This document shows positions 16,112 through 25,325 of a stretch of DNA of 64,000 bases, one piece after another (within the stretch, counting starts at the first letter, position 1; the number at the start of each line of letters is the position of its first letter). A model generated the notes under the pieces. The model did not search any database and was not told the DNA's origin. It worked only from the letters and a program-made list of their open reading frames with translations. The stretch spans positions 1 through 64,000 of the forward strand of contig JAEXAX010000015.1 of assembly GCA_023458035.1 (NCBI GenBank), written 5' to 3'. This DNA is from Bacillota bacterium (GTDB lineage Bacteria; Bacillota; Clostridia; Lachnospirales; Lachnospiraceae). The position numbers and the translations under genes are program-made.

Positions 16112-17779
16112 GTGAAGAAAGAACGGATGATTCCAAAGTTATTTTGCGTGATGAGGGGCTACACTGCGAAGCGGCTGTCGAAGGATGTGGTTTCGGGTAT
16201 TATAGTTGCCATCATCGCTTTGCCGTTATCGATTGCGCTGGCGCTGGCCTCCGGTGTTGCGCCGGAGCAGGGCATCTATACGGCCATTATCGCCGGGTTT
16301 ATCATTTCTTTTCTCGGCGGCAGCCGGGTGCAGATTTCGGGACCGACGGCCGCCTTCGCCGGTATCGTCGGCGGCATTGTAGCCAAACGGGGTATGGATG
16401 GTTTGGTCGTGGCCACCATCATTGCCGGCGGCCTGTTGATCGTGATGGGGCTTCTGAGGCTGGGAAACCTGATCAAGTTTATTCCTTTTACCATCACGGT
16501 AGGCTTTACGGCCGGTATTGCCGTCAGTATTGTGATCGGACAATTAAAGGATTTTCTGGGCTTGACCTACACGGCAGATGTACGTCCCCTGGAGGCGGTG
16601 GAGAAGCTTAAGGCGGTTGTTCGCTTTATTGCTACCATTCGCTGGCAGGCGGTGGTTGTCGGCTTGATCTGTCTGACTATTCTGATCATTTGGCCGAAAA
16701 TCAATCAGGTGGTACCGGCCTCGCTGATCGCTGTACTGGTAGGAGTGACTCTGGTCAAGGGGCTGGATTTGGAGGTCAATACCATCGGCGATCTGTATAC
16801 CATCAAAGGCGGTCTGCCGAGTTTTAGGCTGCCGGGTCTCAGCTGGAATATGCTGTCTGACAGCTTTAATGACGGTATGACCATTGCTGTGCTGGCAGCT
16901 ATCGAATCTCTGCTGTCCTGCGTGGTGGCGGACAGCATGGTCAATTCGACCCATTTTTCCAATATGGAGCTGATCGCCCAAGGCGTCGGAAACATCGGCT
17001 CGGTGCTGTTCGGCGGCATCCCGGCTACCGGAGCGATCGCCAGAACAGCCGCCAATATTAAGAGCGGCGGGCGCACCCCGATCGCCGGTATGGTTCATTC
17101 GGTGGTCTTATTACTGGTTTTGCTGGTGCTGATGCCGTATGCGGCGCTGATTCCGATGCCGACCATAGCCGCTATTCTATTTATGGTGGCTTATAATATG
17201 AGTGGCTGGCGCACCTTTATCAAAATTCTGCGTTCAGCTCCGAAGAGTGATGTGGCCGTGCTACTCGCCACCTTTGCCCTGACCGTCATTTTTGATCTGG
17301 TAGTGGCCATCGAAGTCGGTATGCTGGTGGCCTTGGTACTGTTTATGAAACGAATGAGTTCCGAGGCGACGGTGCAGGGCTGGACGTATTTTGATCCGCA
17401 GCAGGACAGTGAATCGATCGACCTGCGGGTGGTGCCGGAATACATTCGGGTCTATGAGATCGAAGGACCGTTGTTCTTCGGATCGGTCGAGGCCATCGGT
17501 CAGATCAGCCTGCGCAGCTTTACCAAGGTATTGATTCTGCGGATGCGTAGTGTGCCGGCCATCGACATGACGGCGCTACAGGCGCTGGAGGAACTGATTG
17601 AGAGTTGCGCAAAAGAAGGCGTACAGGTGATTTTTTCCCATGTCAATGAGCAGCCGATGAAGGTGTTGGAGAAGAGCGGTATCGTCGACATCATCGGTTG
17701 CGATCATTTCTGCGGCCATATCGATGAGGCATTGGCCAGAGCCGAACAAATCGGTGGGGCAAAACGAAATAAAAAATAA
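16112..17779 (+). CDS. SulP-family anion transporter with STAS domain
   Basis: 555 residues. A transmembrane part (about 20-410) with ten or more segments carries SulP hallmarks such as ALPLSIALALASGVAPEQGIYTAI and SGPTAAFAGIVGGI, followed by a cytoplasmic STAS domain (about 435-550; VLILRMRSVPAIDMTALQALEEL). SulP proteins move sulfate, bicarbonate or other anions, usually with protons or sodium; the substrate here is unknown. The start is GTG at 16112, ten bases after GGAGAGG. Terminator at 17787. Confidence 0.92.
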   Translation: MKKERMIPKLFCVMRGYTAKRLSKDVVSGIIVAIIALPLSIALALASGVAPEQGIYTAIIAGFIISFLGGSRVQISGPTAAFAGIVGGIVAKRGMDGLVVATIIAGGLLIVMGLLRLGNLIKFIPFTITVGFTAGIAVSIVIGQLKDFLGLTYTADVRPLEAVEKLKAVVRFIATIRWQAVVVGLICLTILIIWPKINQVVPASLIAVLVGVTLVKGLDLEVNTIGDLYTIKGGLPSFRLPGLSWNMLSDSFNDGMTIAVLAAIESLLSCVVADSMVNSTHFSNMELIAQGVGNIGSVLFGGIPATGAIARTAANIKSGGRTPIAGMVHSVVLLLVLLVLMPYAALIPMPTIAAILFMVAYNMSGWRTFIKILRSAPKSDVAVLLATFALTVIFDLVVAIEVGMLVALVLFMKRMSSEATVQGWTYFDPQQDSESIDLRVVPEYIRVYEIEGPLFFGSVEAIGQISLRSFTKVLILRMRSVPAIDMTALQALEELIESCAKEGVQVIFSHVNEQPMKVLEKSGIVDIIGCDHFCGHIDEALARAEQIGGAKRNKK

Positions 17780-17786
17780 GACAAAG

Positions 17787-17828
17787 AACGGTACTGTTTT
17801 CAAAAGTTTGAAGATGGTATCGTTTTTT
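17787..17828 (+). terminator. intrinsic terminator after SulP gene
   Basis: Nine-pair stem (AACGGTACT with GGTATCGTT, two wobble pairs) followed by six T. It closes the 12857-17779 cluster. Confidence 0.8.
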
Positions 17829-17830
17829 GC

Positions 17831-17858
17831 TTCACTAATTCAGATAATGTGTTATAAT
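17831..17858 (+). promoter_or_regulatory. promoter of the MacB-type ABC operon
   Basis: -35 TTCACT (17831-17836), a 16-bp spacer, perfect -10 TATAAT (17853-17858). Confidence 0.65.
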
Positions 17859-17868
17859 CAAACAAAGA

Positions 17869-17882
17869 TTAGCATATGCTAA
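17869..17882. promoter_or_regulatory. palindromic operator candidate TTAGCATATGCTAA
   Basis: 14-bp perfect palindrome starting ten bases after the -10 box, i.e. around the expected transcription start, and 50 bases before the ABC ATPase start. This is a typical repressor position. No regulator gene is adjacent, so the protein is unknown. Confidence 0.6.
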
Positions 17883-17931
17883 CAATATAAGTAATGAAGA
17901 AGAATAACTTTGTTGGTGAAGGAGGGGAAAG

Positions 17932-18648
17932 ATGAACCGGGAAATGAAAGATTTTTTACGAGTCGTTGCTCTGTGTAAGAGTTACGGCAGTGGAGAATCC
18001 AGGCAAGCTGTGTTACGGAATCTAAGCTTCACGGTTGCCAAAGGTGAGTTTTGTGTTTTGCTGGGGCCGTCGGGTTCCGGAAAATCGACGTTGTTAAACA
18101 TCATTGGCGGAATCGAACAGGCGGACAGCGGACATATTTCCATCAATGGTGATCGTCTGGTTGATTTAAGCGAAAAAGGATTGACCGAGTATCGGCGGCG
18201 TCATCTGGGATATGTTTTTCAGTTATATAATCTAATCGGAAATCTGAATGTAAAAGAGAATATCGAGGTCGGTGCCTACTTATCGGATCGGCCGCTGGAT
18301 GTCGATGAGCTACTGCAGACGCTCGGTCTGTATGACCATCGACATAAACTGCCGAATCAGCTGTCCGGCGGTCAGCAGCAACGGGTTTCAATCGGTCGGG
18401 CCATCGTTAAGAATCCGGAAATCCTGCTTTGCGATGAACCGACTGGGGCGCTTGATTATCAGACGTCCAAAGAAATCCTTACTTTAATCGAAGCAGTGAA
18501 TCACCGCTTTGGCAATACGGTGATTATGGTTACACATAACACCGCGATTTGTGATATGGCCGATCATGTTATCAGTCTGCGTGACGGACAGATTCGAGAA
18601 GATCTATATCATGAACAACGGACTGTAGCGGCCGATCTTGAATGGTAA
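17932..18648 (+). CDS. ABC transporter ATP-binding protein (MacB/LolD-like)
   Basis: 238-residue ATPase with Walker A GPSGSGKST (about residues 43-51), Q-loop VFQLYNLIGNLNV, signature LSGGQQQR, Walker B ILLCDEPTGALD and switch VTHN. The DEPTGALD pattern and the downstream FtsX-type permease place it in the MacB/LolD (type VII) group, which drives mechanotransmission or peptide/antibiotic resistance rather than classical import. Start at ATG 17932 behind GGAGGGG. The permease gene follows 14 bases later. Confidence 0.92.
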   Translation: MNREMKDFLRVVALCKSYGSGESRQAVLRNLSFTVAKGEFCVLLGPSGSGKSTLLNIIGGIEQADSGHISINGDRLVDLSEKGLTEYRRRHLGYVFQLYNLIGNLNVKENIEVGAYLSDRPLDVDELLQTLGLYDHRHKLPNQLSGGQQQRVSIGRAIVKNPEILLCDEPTGALDYQTSKEILTLIEAVNHRFGNTVIMVTHNTAICDMADHVISLRDGQIREDLYHEQRTVAADLEW

Positions 18649-18662
18649 GGAGGCGATGTGGG

Positions 18663-20969
18663 ATGAAGAAGATAAAGAAATATCGTTATCATCCGCTGCG
18701 CCGTAGGCTTGGACGGGAACTGAAAAGTGAGAGAAGTAAATATCTGGTCATTTTTCTATTTCTGACCCTGATGATCGGTATGATTTCCGGTGTGTATGTG
18801 GCCAATAACAGCATGAAACAGGCGTTGAAACAGGCAAAGATAGAGTATCAGGCCGAGGATGGCCATTTTCGTTTGCAGGCTGAGGCGACAGGGCCGCTGT
18901 TGGAAAAAGTGCAAAACGGTGAGCAACCAATCCGGCTCTATCCAAATTTTTATCGGGAGACAACCGAAGATAGTGATGGAGAAACCGCAACTGTTCGGGT
19001 TTACCGAAAAACAGATGAAATCAACCTGGCCAGCATACTGGAAGGGCGGTTGCCGGAAACGGATGATGAGGTGGCCATCGACCGGATGCATGCTGACAAC
19101 AGGCAGATTTCGGTGGGGATGGTAATCCGAATCGATGGACTTGATTACCGGGTCAGCGGTCTGTTGGCCTATGTCAATTATTCGACCTTGCATCAAAAGT
19201 CGACAGATTTTATGTTTGATGCCCTGACCTTTGATGTAGCGATGATGACCGATGCCGGCTTTTCCAGGCTGCGTGCTCCGCTGCAATATCAGTATTCCTG
19301 GCAGTATGTTAATCGGCCGGCGAACAAAGTGTCGGAAAAGAATATCGCAGAAGCTTTGGTTAAGGACGTATTCAAGGAAGCTATGTTGTCCGGCAATCGG
19401 CTACAGGATTTTGTGCCGGCGCTTAGTAATCCGGCCATGAACTTCGCACCGGATGATCTGGGACAGGACCAGGCGATGGCAGGTGTATTACTCTATATCC
19501 TGATAGCGGTGGTGGCTTTTATTTTTTCCCTGATCATCAGCAGTACCATTACAAAGGAGGCGACGGTCATCGGGACTCTCAGAGCCTCCGGTTATACAAA
19601 GGCAGAGCTGATTCGTCATTTTATGGCATTACCGCTGTTGGTGACGATGGGGGCGGCATTGACCGGAAATATTTTGGGCTATACCTGGTTTAAGTCGGCC
19701 GTGGTTGACATGTATTATCACAGTTACAGTCTGCCCACATACCGGACGTTGTGGAATGCCGATGCCTTCGTGGCGACTACCGTTATTCCGTTGTTTTTGA
19801 TGTTGCTGATTAATTTCCTAGTGCTTTGGTATAAGCTTCGCTTATCGCCACTGCGGTTTTTGCGGCGCGAGTTGAGACGGAGATTGCGAAAGAAGGCACT
19901 TCGCCTGCCGCCGCTATCCTTCCCGGCCAGATTCCGTCTGCGTATTTTGTTGGACAACCTTCCGAATTATCTGGTGTTGATACTGGGAATTTTCTTTATC
20001 ATGACCATGTTGGCCATGGCCACCGGGATGCCGGATACTTTGAACGATTATCAAAAAAATGCACCACAGATGGTGGTGGCACCCTATCAGTACCTGCTAA
20101 AGACCACCGAGGGTGGGCAAGCGCAGCTTGATGAGCCGACGGCCGAACCGTTTGCCATGACCGGAATGCTCCTGCAGGACAGAGAGCGGGAAGAGAACAT
20201 TTTACTCTATGGCCTGGAACCGGACAGCCGTTATCTGGCCTTGGAGGCCATGACCGCTGATGAGGTAGTGGTCTCGCAGTCGTTTGCCCGGAAATACGGT
20301 CTTGCCATTGGTGAGCAGGTCACCGTAAAGGAACAGTATGGTGATGAAATCCATCATTTTACTGTTAAACAGATTGTGGATCGCAGTCCGGCTCCGGCGA
20401 TCTTTATGTCGCTGGATCGATACCGCCAGTTGCTTAAGCTGGGGGCAGCAGTCATCGGCGGCTATCTGTCGGAGCGGGAATTGACGGAAATTGCGCCGGA
20501 ACAGATTTTGACCCTGATTAGCAAGCGGGATGTAACCAAGTCGGTCGATCAGCTGAATCATTCGATGGGCTCCTATATGGTTTATTTTCAGTATAGCTGT
20601 ATCGGCCTGTCAGCTGTTCTCCTGTTTTTGCTGACAAAACTAATGATTGAAAAAAATCAGCCGGCCATTTCCATGACTAAGATTTTGGGCTACAGCAATC
20701 AAGAACTGGGAAGCCTGTATATACGGGCTACAACCATCGTTGTGATGGCGGCGACCGTTGGCATGGCCTTTTCCGGAGCGGCCCTGATGCGTCGATTGTG
20801 GGTACGTGTTTTGATGCGGATGGATGGTTATCTGGACTTTCATATGACCGGACCGGCTTACCTGAAAATGATGCTGTTTGTGGCTCTCGGATATCTGATT
20901 GTGATGTTCTTTGATGTGCGTCGGATCAAAAAGATTTCACCGGCGGAGGCATTGAAGAGTGCCGAATAA
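18663..20969 (+). CDS. FtsX-like ABC permease
   Basis: 768 residues. It has a first membrane segment at about 28-48, a large extracytoplasmic region (about 50-270), a cluster of three membrane segments (about 275-400), a second pair of segments with an extracytoplasmic insert (about 440-640) and a last group near the C terminus (about 640-760), i.e. the two-FtsX-domain layout. It works with the ATPase encoded just upstream. I start it at ATG 18663, nine bases after AAGGAGG, rather than at the upstream ATG that overlaps the ATPase stop. Similar systems secrete peptides or detect and resist antimicrobial peptides; no two-component system is next to it, so the role stays open. Confidence 0.88.
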   Translation: MKKIKKYRYHPLRRRLGRELKSERSKYLVIFLFLTLMIGMISGVYVANNSMKQALKQAKIEYQAEDGHFRLQAEATGPLLEKVQNGEQPIRLYPNFYRETTEDSDGETATVRVYRKTDEINLASILEGRLPETDDEVAIDRMHADNRQISVGMVIRIDGLDYRVSGLLAYVNYSTLHQKSTDFMFDALTFDVAMMTDAGFSRLRAPLQYQYSWQYVNRPANKVSEKNIAEALVKDVFKEAMLSGNRLQDFVPALSNPAMNFAPDDLGQDQAMAGVLLYILIAVVAFIFSLIISSTITKEATVIGTLRASGYTKAELIRHFMALPLLVTMGAALTGNILGYTWFKSAVVDMYYHSYSLPTYRTLWNADAFVATTVIPLFLMLLINFLVLWYKLRLSPLRFLRRELRRRLRKKALRLPPLSFPARFRLRILLDNLPNYLVLILGIFFIMTMLAMATGMPDTLNDYQKNAPQMVVAPYQYLLKTTEGGQAQLDEPTAEPFAMTGMLLQDREREENILLYGLEPDSRYLALEAMTADEVVVSQSFARKYGLAIGEQVTVKEQYGDEIHHFTVKQIVDRSPAPAIFMSLDRYRQLLKLGAAVIGGYLSERELTEIAPEQILTLISKRDVTKSVDQLNHSMGSYMVYFQYSCIGLSAVLLFLLTKLMIEKNQPAISMTKILGYSNQELGSLYIRATTIVVMAATVGMAFSGAALMRRLWVRVLMRMDGYLDFHMTGPAYLKMMLFVALGYLIVMFFDVRRIKKISPAEALKSAE

Positions 20970-21015
20970 TACGGCTGACCGTGTGAGCAATTTATTGGAT
21001 ATCAGACCTAAAAAC

Positions 21016-21044
21016 TTGTATTTTCGGGAAAAGCAGTCTATAAT
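21016..21044 (+). promoter_or_regulatory. promoter of the activator/dehydratase fusion gene
   Basis: -35 TTGTAT (21016-21021), a 17-bp spacer and perfect -10 TATAAT (21039-21044), 48 bases before the start codon. Confidence 0.75.
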
Positions 21045-21091
21045 CTTATCATTGCAATTCGTGCAAGGTGGAGAATAGACTGGAGAAAGTT

Positions 21092-24000
21092 ATGGAAATC
21101 AAGCAACATACATATTATCGTCTGGGAATCGACATTGGGTCGACCACGGTAAAGATCGCTCTGCTGGATAAAGACGACCATTTAATCATGTCTGACTATG
21201 CCAGACATTATGCCGATACACAGCATGCACTGGCTAATTTATTAGAAGGAATATACAGAAATGAGGGTGAGATCGAGATCGAACCGGTGATTACCGGGTC
21301 GGGCGGCCTTACCCTTGCTTCGCATCTGGACATTCCCTTCGTGCAGGAGGTAGTGGCCGTGTCAACAGCTCTGCGGTTTCTCGAGCCGAAGACAGATGTG
21401 GCCATCGAGCTGGGTGGTGAAGATGCAAAGATCATCTATTTTGAAAACGGGAACAGTGAACAGCGGATGAACGGTATCTGTGCCGGCGGAACCGGAGCCT
21501 TTATCGATCAGATGGCAGCCTTGCTGCAGACAGATGCCCCGGGTTTAAATGAATATGCCAGAAATTATGAATCCATTTATCCGATTGCGGCTCGCTGCGG
21601 CGTATTTGCCAAGACGGATATTCAGCCTCTGATCAATGACGGAGCGTCAAGGGAGAATCTGGCAGCCTCTATTTTTCAGGCAGTCGTCAATCAGACAATC
21701 TCCGGTCTGGCCTGCGGTAAGCCGATTCGCGGTCATGTGGCCTTTCTCGGCGGTCCGCTGCATTTCCTGTCGGAACTGAAGGCGGCCTTTATTCGAACGC
21801 TTCGTCTGGATGAAGAGCATACCATCACCTCGGAGTATGCCCACCTGTTTGCCGCCATCGGCAGCGCCTTAAATGCCAAAGGGGATAAAGTGGTCGAACT
21901 GCGCAGGCTGTTAAAGCGTCTGCGCGGCAAGGTCGAAATGGCCTTCGAGGTAGAGCGTCTGCAGCCGTTATTTGCTTCTGAAAAAGAGTTTCAAGATTTC
22001 CGCGAACGCCATGCCGAGCATGTGGTGGAGCAAAAGGATATCAAGACCTATAACGGACGCTGCTTTCTTGGTATCGATGCCGGCTCGACCACGACCAAGG
22101 TAGTGGTGATCGGTGAAGCGGGAGAACTGCTCTGGCAATTCTATGGCAGCAATCAGGGAAATCCGCTGGAGACTGTTAAGCAGGCGGTGCGAGAGGTGTA
22201 TCGCAGTCTGCCGGACACGGCCCGGCTGGCTTACAGCTGTTCGACCGGTTATGGCGAGGCTCTGATTAAGGCTGCCCTGATGTTGGACGAGGGCGAAGTC
22301 GAAACCGTGTCGCATTACTATGCGGCGGCCTTCTTTAACCCGAAGGTAGACTGTATCCTGGATATTGGCGGGCAGGATATGAAGTGCATCAAGATCAAGC
22401 ACGGCGTGATCGACAGTGTCCAGCTAAATGAGGCCTGCTCGGCCGGCTGCGGCTCCTTTATCGAGAATTTTTCAACCTCGTTGAATTATCAGATCGCCGA
22501 TTTCGCCGAGGAGGCTTTGTTTGCCCGGAATCCGATCGACCTCGGAACCCGTTGTACCGTTTTTATGAATTCTAAGGTGAAGCAGGCTCAAAAGGAGGGG
22601 GCGTTGGTAGCCGATATCTCGGCCGGCCTGGCCTACTCCGTTATCAAGAATGCCTTATATAAGGTGATCAAGGTGTCGGATGCATCGGAGCTGGGTAAGC
22701 ACATCGTGGTACAGGGCGGTACCTTCTATAACAATGCCGTTTTGCGTGCTTTTGAGAGTGTGGCCGAGTGCGAGGTGATCCGACCGAATATCGCCGGTCT
22801 GATGGGTGCCTTCGGTGCAGCCCTGATTGCCCGTGAGCGTTATCATGAAGGCAAGCCGAGCAGTATGCTGACGGCGGCCGAGATGGATGAACTGACCTAT
22901 CGGACGACTATGGCCAACTGTAAGCTCTGCGCCAATAACTGTCGTTTAACGATTAATCATTTCAGCGGCAACCGTCGTTTTATCAGTGGTAACCGCTGCG
23001 AACGGGGACTCGGTCTGCAGAAAAATGCGGCCGGTATTCCGAACCTGTTTGAATACAAATACGAAAAGCTGTTTGCCTATTCGTCATTGACCAAGGAAGA
23101 AGCACCCCGTGGCACTGTCGGTATTCCGCGTGTGTTAAATATGTATGAGAATTATCCGTTCTGGCATACCTTTTTTACGAAGCTGGGTTACCGGGTGGTG
23201 TTATCCCCGATATCGACCAAAGAAGTGTATGAGATGGGAATCGAATCGATTCCCAGTGAATCCGAATGTTATCCGGCCAAGCTCGCTCACGGGCACATCA
23301 GCTGGCTGATCCGCCAGGGAGTAAAATATATCTTTTACCCCTGCATTCCGTATGAGCGTCAGGAGTTTGAAGGTGCGGTCAACCATTATAACTGCCCGAT
23401 CGTTACATCCTATGCCGAAAACATCAAAAATAATGTGGAAGAGCTGCGCGATGAGGATATTGATTTCAGAAATCCGTTCCTGGCTTTTACCAATGAGCAG
23501 ATTTTGGCCACCGGCCTGATCCGTGAGTTTTCGCAGCTACCGGCTCGCGAAGTGAAAGCAGCGGTACACGAGGCCTGGGAAGAACTGACGGCAGCCCGCG
23601 AGGACATTAAGCGCAAGGGCGAGGAAGTCTTAAACTGGATGGCCGAAACCGGCACCCGGGGTATCGTACTGGCCGGTCGACCCTATCATCTCGATCCGGA
23701 GGTTCATCACGGGATTCCGGAAATGATCACTTCTTACGGGGTGGCTGTATTGACAGAAGATGCAGTGTCGCATCTGGCGCCGATCGAGCGTCCGCTGCGT
23801 GTCAACGACCAGTGGATGTACCATACTCGTTTATATGCGGCAGCTTATTATGTTGCCACCAGACAGGATCTGAGTCTGATCCAGCTGAATTCCTTCGGCT
23901 GTGGTCTGGATGCCGTGACGACCGATCAGGTCTATGAGATCCTCACGGCTCATAACAAGATCTACACCTGTTTGAAGATTGATGAGGTCAATAACCTCGG

Positions 24001-25315
24001 CGCTGCTCGTATCCGTCTGCGATCCTTGCTGGCAGCTTTGAAGATCCATGAGAACGATGAGCATGCGATGCAGAGCCGGCCGGTTAACCGGCCGAGAGTG
24101 GTCTTTACCGAGGAGATGCGAAAGACCCATACCATTCTCTGCCCGCAGATGTCGCCGATCCATTTCTCCTTGCTGGAGGCCGGGTTCAGAGCCTGCGGCT
24201 ACAACCTTCAGGTATTGCCGGATGCAGATAAACGGGCGGTTGATTATGGATTGAAATATGTCAATAACGATGCCTGTTACCCGTCATTGCTGGTGATCGG
24301 TCAGATCATGCAGGCTTTGCATTCCGGGAAATATGATTTGGATAAGACGGCGGTCATTATTTCGCAGACCGGCGGCGGTTGCCGTGCTTCTAATTATATC
24401 GGCTTTATCCGCCGGGCGCTGGAAAAGTCTGATATGACTCAGGTGCCGGTTATTTCGATCAATCTAAGCGGCTTGGAAAAGAATCCGGGCTTCTCGGTGA
24501 CCAAGGATATGGCGGTGCGCCTGGCCTATGGCGCCCAGTTCGGGGACATTTTGATGAAGTGTATTTACCGTATGCGGCCCTACGAGATCGAAGCAGGCAG
24601 CACCAATGCCCTGCACAGCAAGTGGGATGAAATTTGCCGTCAATTTGTGGGCGGCGATAAACCGGCCTTCGGTCAGTTTAAGAAGCTGTGCCGGCAAATG
24701 ATTCGCGAGTTTGATGAACTGCCGATCGTGGAGGAGCGTAAACCGCGGGTCGGCATCGTCGGAGAGATCCTGGTGAAATTTTTGCCGGCCGCCAATAATA
24801 TGCTGGTTGAAACACTGGAGGCAGAAGGAGCGGAAGCGGTGGTGCCGGATCTGCTTGATTTTATGAACTACAGTTTTTATAACCAGAACTTTGGGGTGAA
24901 GCATCTGGGCAAGAAGGCAAAATCTGCCTGGGTGGCCAATGCCGGTATCATGTTGATCGGTTGGCTGCGGGCAGCGGCTGCCAAAGAGTTTGCCAAAAGC
25001 CGACATTTTACGCCGCCGGCCGATATCCGTGAGCTGGCCAGGCTGTCCGAACCGATCGTTTCGGTCGGGAATCAGACCGGTGAGGGTTGGTTTTTAACCG
25101 GAGAGATGCTGGAATTGATTCATAACGGCGTTCCGAATATCGTTTGTACACAGCCGTTCGGTTGTCTGCCGAATCATATCGTCGGCAAGGGCGTTATCAA
25201 GGAACTGCGTCGACTGCATCCGGGAACCAATATCGTGGCCATTGACTACGATCCGGGGGCCAGCGAGGTCAACCAGTTGAACCGGTTGAAATTAATGTTG
25301 GCAAATGCCAAATAG
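21092..25315 (+). CDS. giant 2-hydroxyacyl-CoA dehydratase activator/dehydratase-like fusion
   Basis: 1407 residues. Two ASKHA ATPase (BadF/BcrAD/HgdC) modules come first: DIGSTTVK near residue 13 with ICAGGTG and ARCGVF, and DAGSTTTK near residue 327 with ACSAGCG and TRCTVF. Both keep the cysteines that in HgdC hold a [4Fe-4S] cluster between subunits. A CKLCANNC motif (about residues 609-616) and a DUF2229 region follow, and the C-terminal third resembles the HgdB/FldB dehydratase fold. In classical systems the activator injects one high-energy electron, driven by ATP, into the dehydratase; here both are on one chain. Such fusions are common in anaerobes, but the substrate is not established. 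ATG 21092 has GGAG six bases upstream; GTG 21068 is a weaker alternative. Confidence 0.88.
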   Translation: MEIKQHTYYRLGIDIGSTTVKIALLDKDDHLIMSDYARHYADTQHALANLLEGIYRNEGEIEIEPVITGSGGLTLASHLDIPFVQEVVAVSTALRFLEPKTDVAIELGGEDAKIIYFENGNSEQRMNGICAGGTGAFIDQMAALLQTDAPGLNEYARNYESIYPIAARCGVFAKTDIQPLINDGASRENLAASIFQAVVNQTISGLACGKPIRGHVAFLGGPLHFLSELKAAFIRTLRLDEEHTITSEYAHLFAAIGSALNAKGDKVVELRRLLKRLRGKVEMAFEVERLQPLFASEKEFQDFRERHAEHVVEQKDIKTYNGRCFLGIDAGSTTTKVVVIGEAGELLWQFYGSNQGNPLETVKQAVREVYRSLPDTARLAYSCSTGYGEALIKAALMLDEGEVETVSHYYAAAFFNPKVDCILDIGGQDMKCIKIKHGVIDSVQLNEACSAGCGSFIENFSTSLNYQIADFAEEALFARNPIDLGTRCTVFMNSKVKQAQKEGALVADISAGLAYSVIKNALYKVIKVSDASELGKHIVVQGGTFYNNAVLRAFESVAECEVIRPNIAGLMGAFGAALIARERYHEGKPSSMLTAAEMDELTYRTTMANCKLCANNCRLTINHFSGNRRFISGNRCERGLGLQKNAAGIPNLFEYKYEKLFAYSSLTKEEAPRGTVGIPRVLNMYENYPFWHTFFTKLGYRVVLSPISTKEVYEMGIESIPSESECYPAKLAHGHISWLIRQGVKYIFYPCIPYERQEFEGAVNHYNCPIVTSYAENIKNNVEELRDEDIDFRNPFLAFTNEQILATGLIREFSQLPAREVKAAVHEAWEELTAAREDIKRKGEEVLNWMAETGTRGIVLAGRPYHLDPEVHHGIPEMITSYGVAVLTEDAVSHLAPIERPLRVNDQWMYHTRLYAAAYYVATRQDLSLIQLNSFGCGLDAVTTDQVYEILTAHNKIYTCLKIDEVNNLGAARIRLRSLLAALKIHENDEHAMQSRPVNRPRVVFTEEMRKTHTILCPQMSPIHFSLLEAGFRACGYNLQVLPDADKRAVDYGLKYVNNDACYPSLLVIGQIMQALHSGKYDLDKTAVIISQTGGGCRASNYIGFIRRALEKSDMTQVPVISINLSGLEKNPGFSVTKDMAVRLAYGAQFGDILMKCIYRMRPYEIEAGSTNALHSKWDEICRQFVGGDKPAFGQFKKLCRQMIREFDELPIVEERKPRVGIVGEILVKFLPAANNMLVETLEAEGAEAVVPDLLDFMNYSFYNQNFGVKHLGKKAKSAWVANAGIMLIGWLRAAAAKEFAKSRHFTPPADIRELARLSEPIVSVGNQTGEGWFLTGEMLELIHNGVPNIVCTQPFGCLPNHIVGKGVIKELRRLHPGTNIVAIDYDPGASEVNQLNRLKLMLANAK

Positions 25316-25325
25316 GGGGAAGGTT

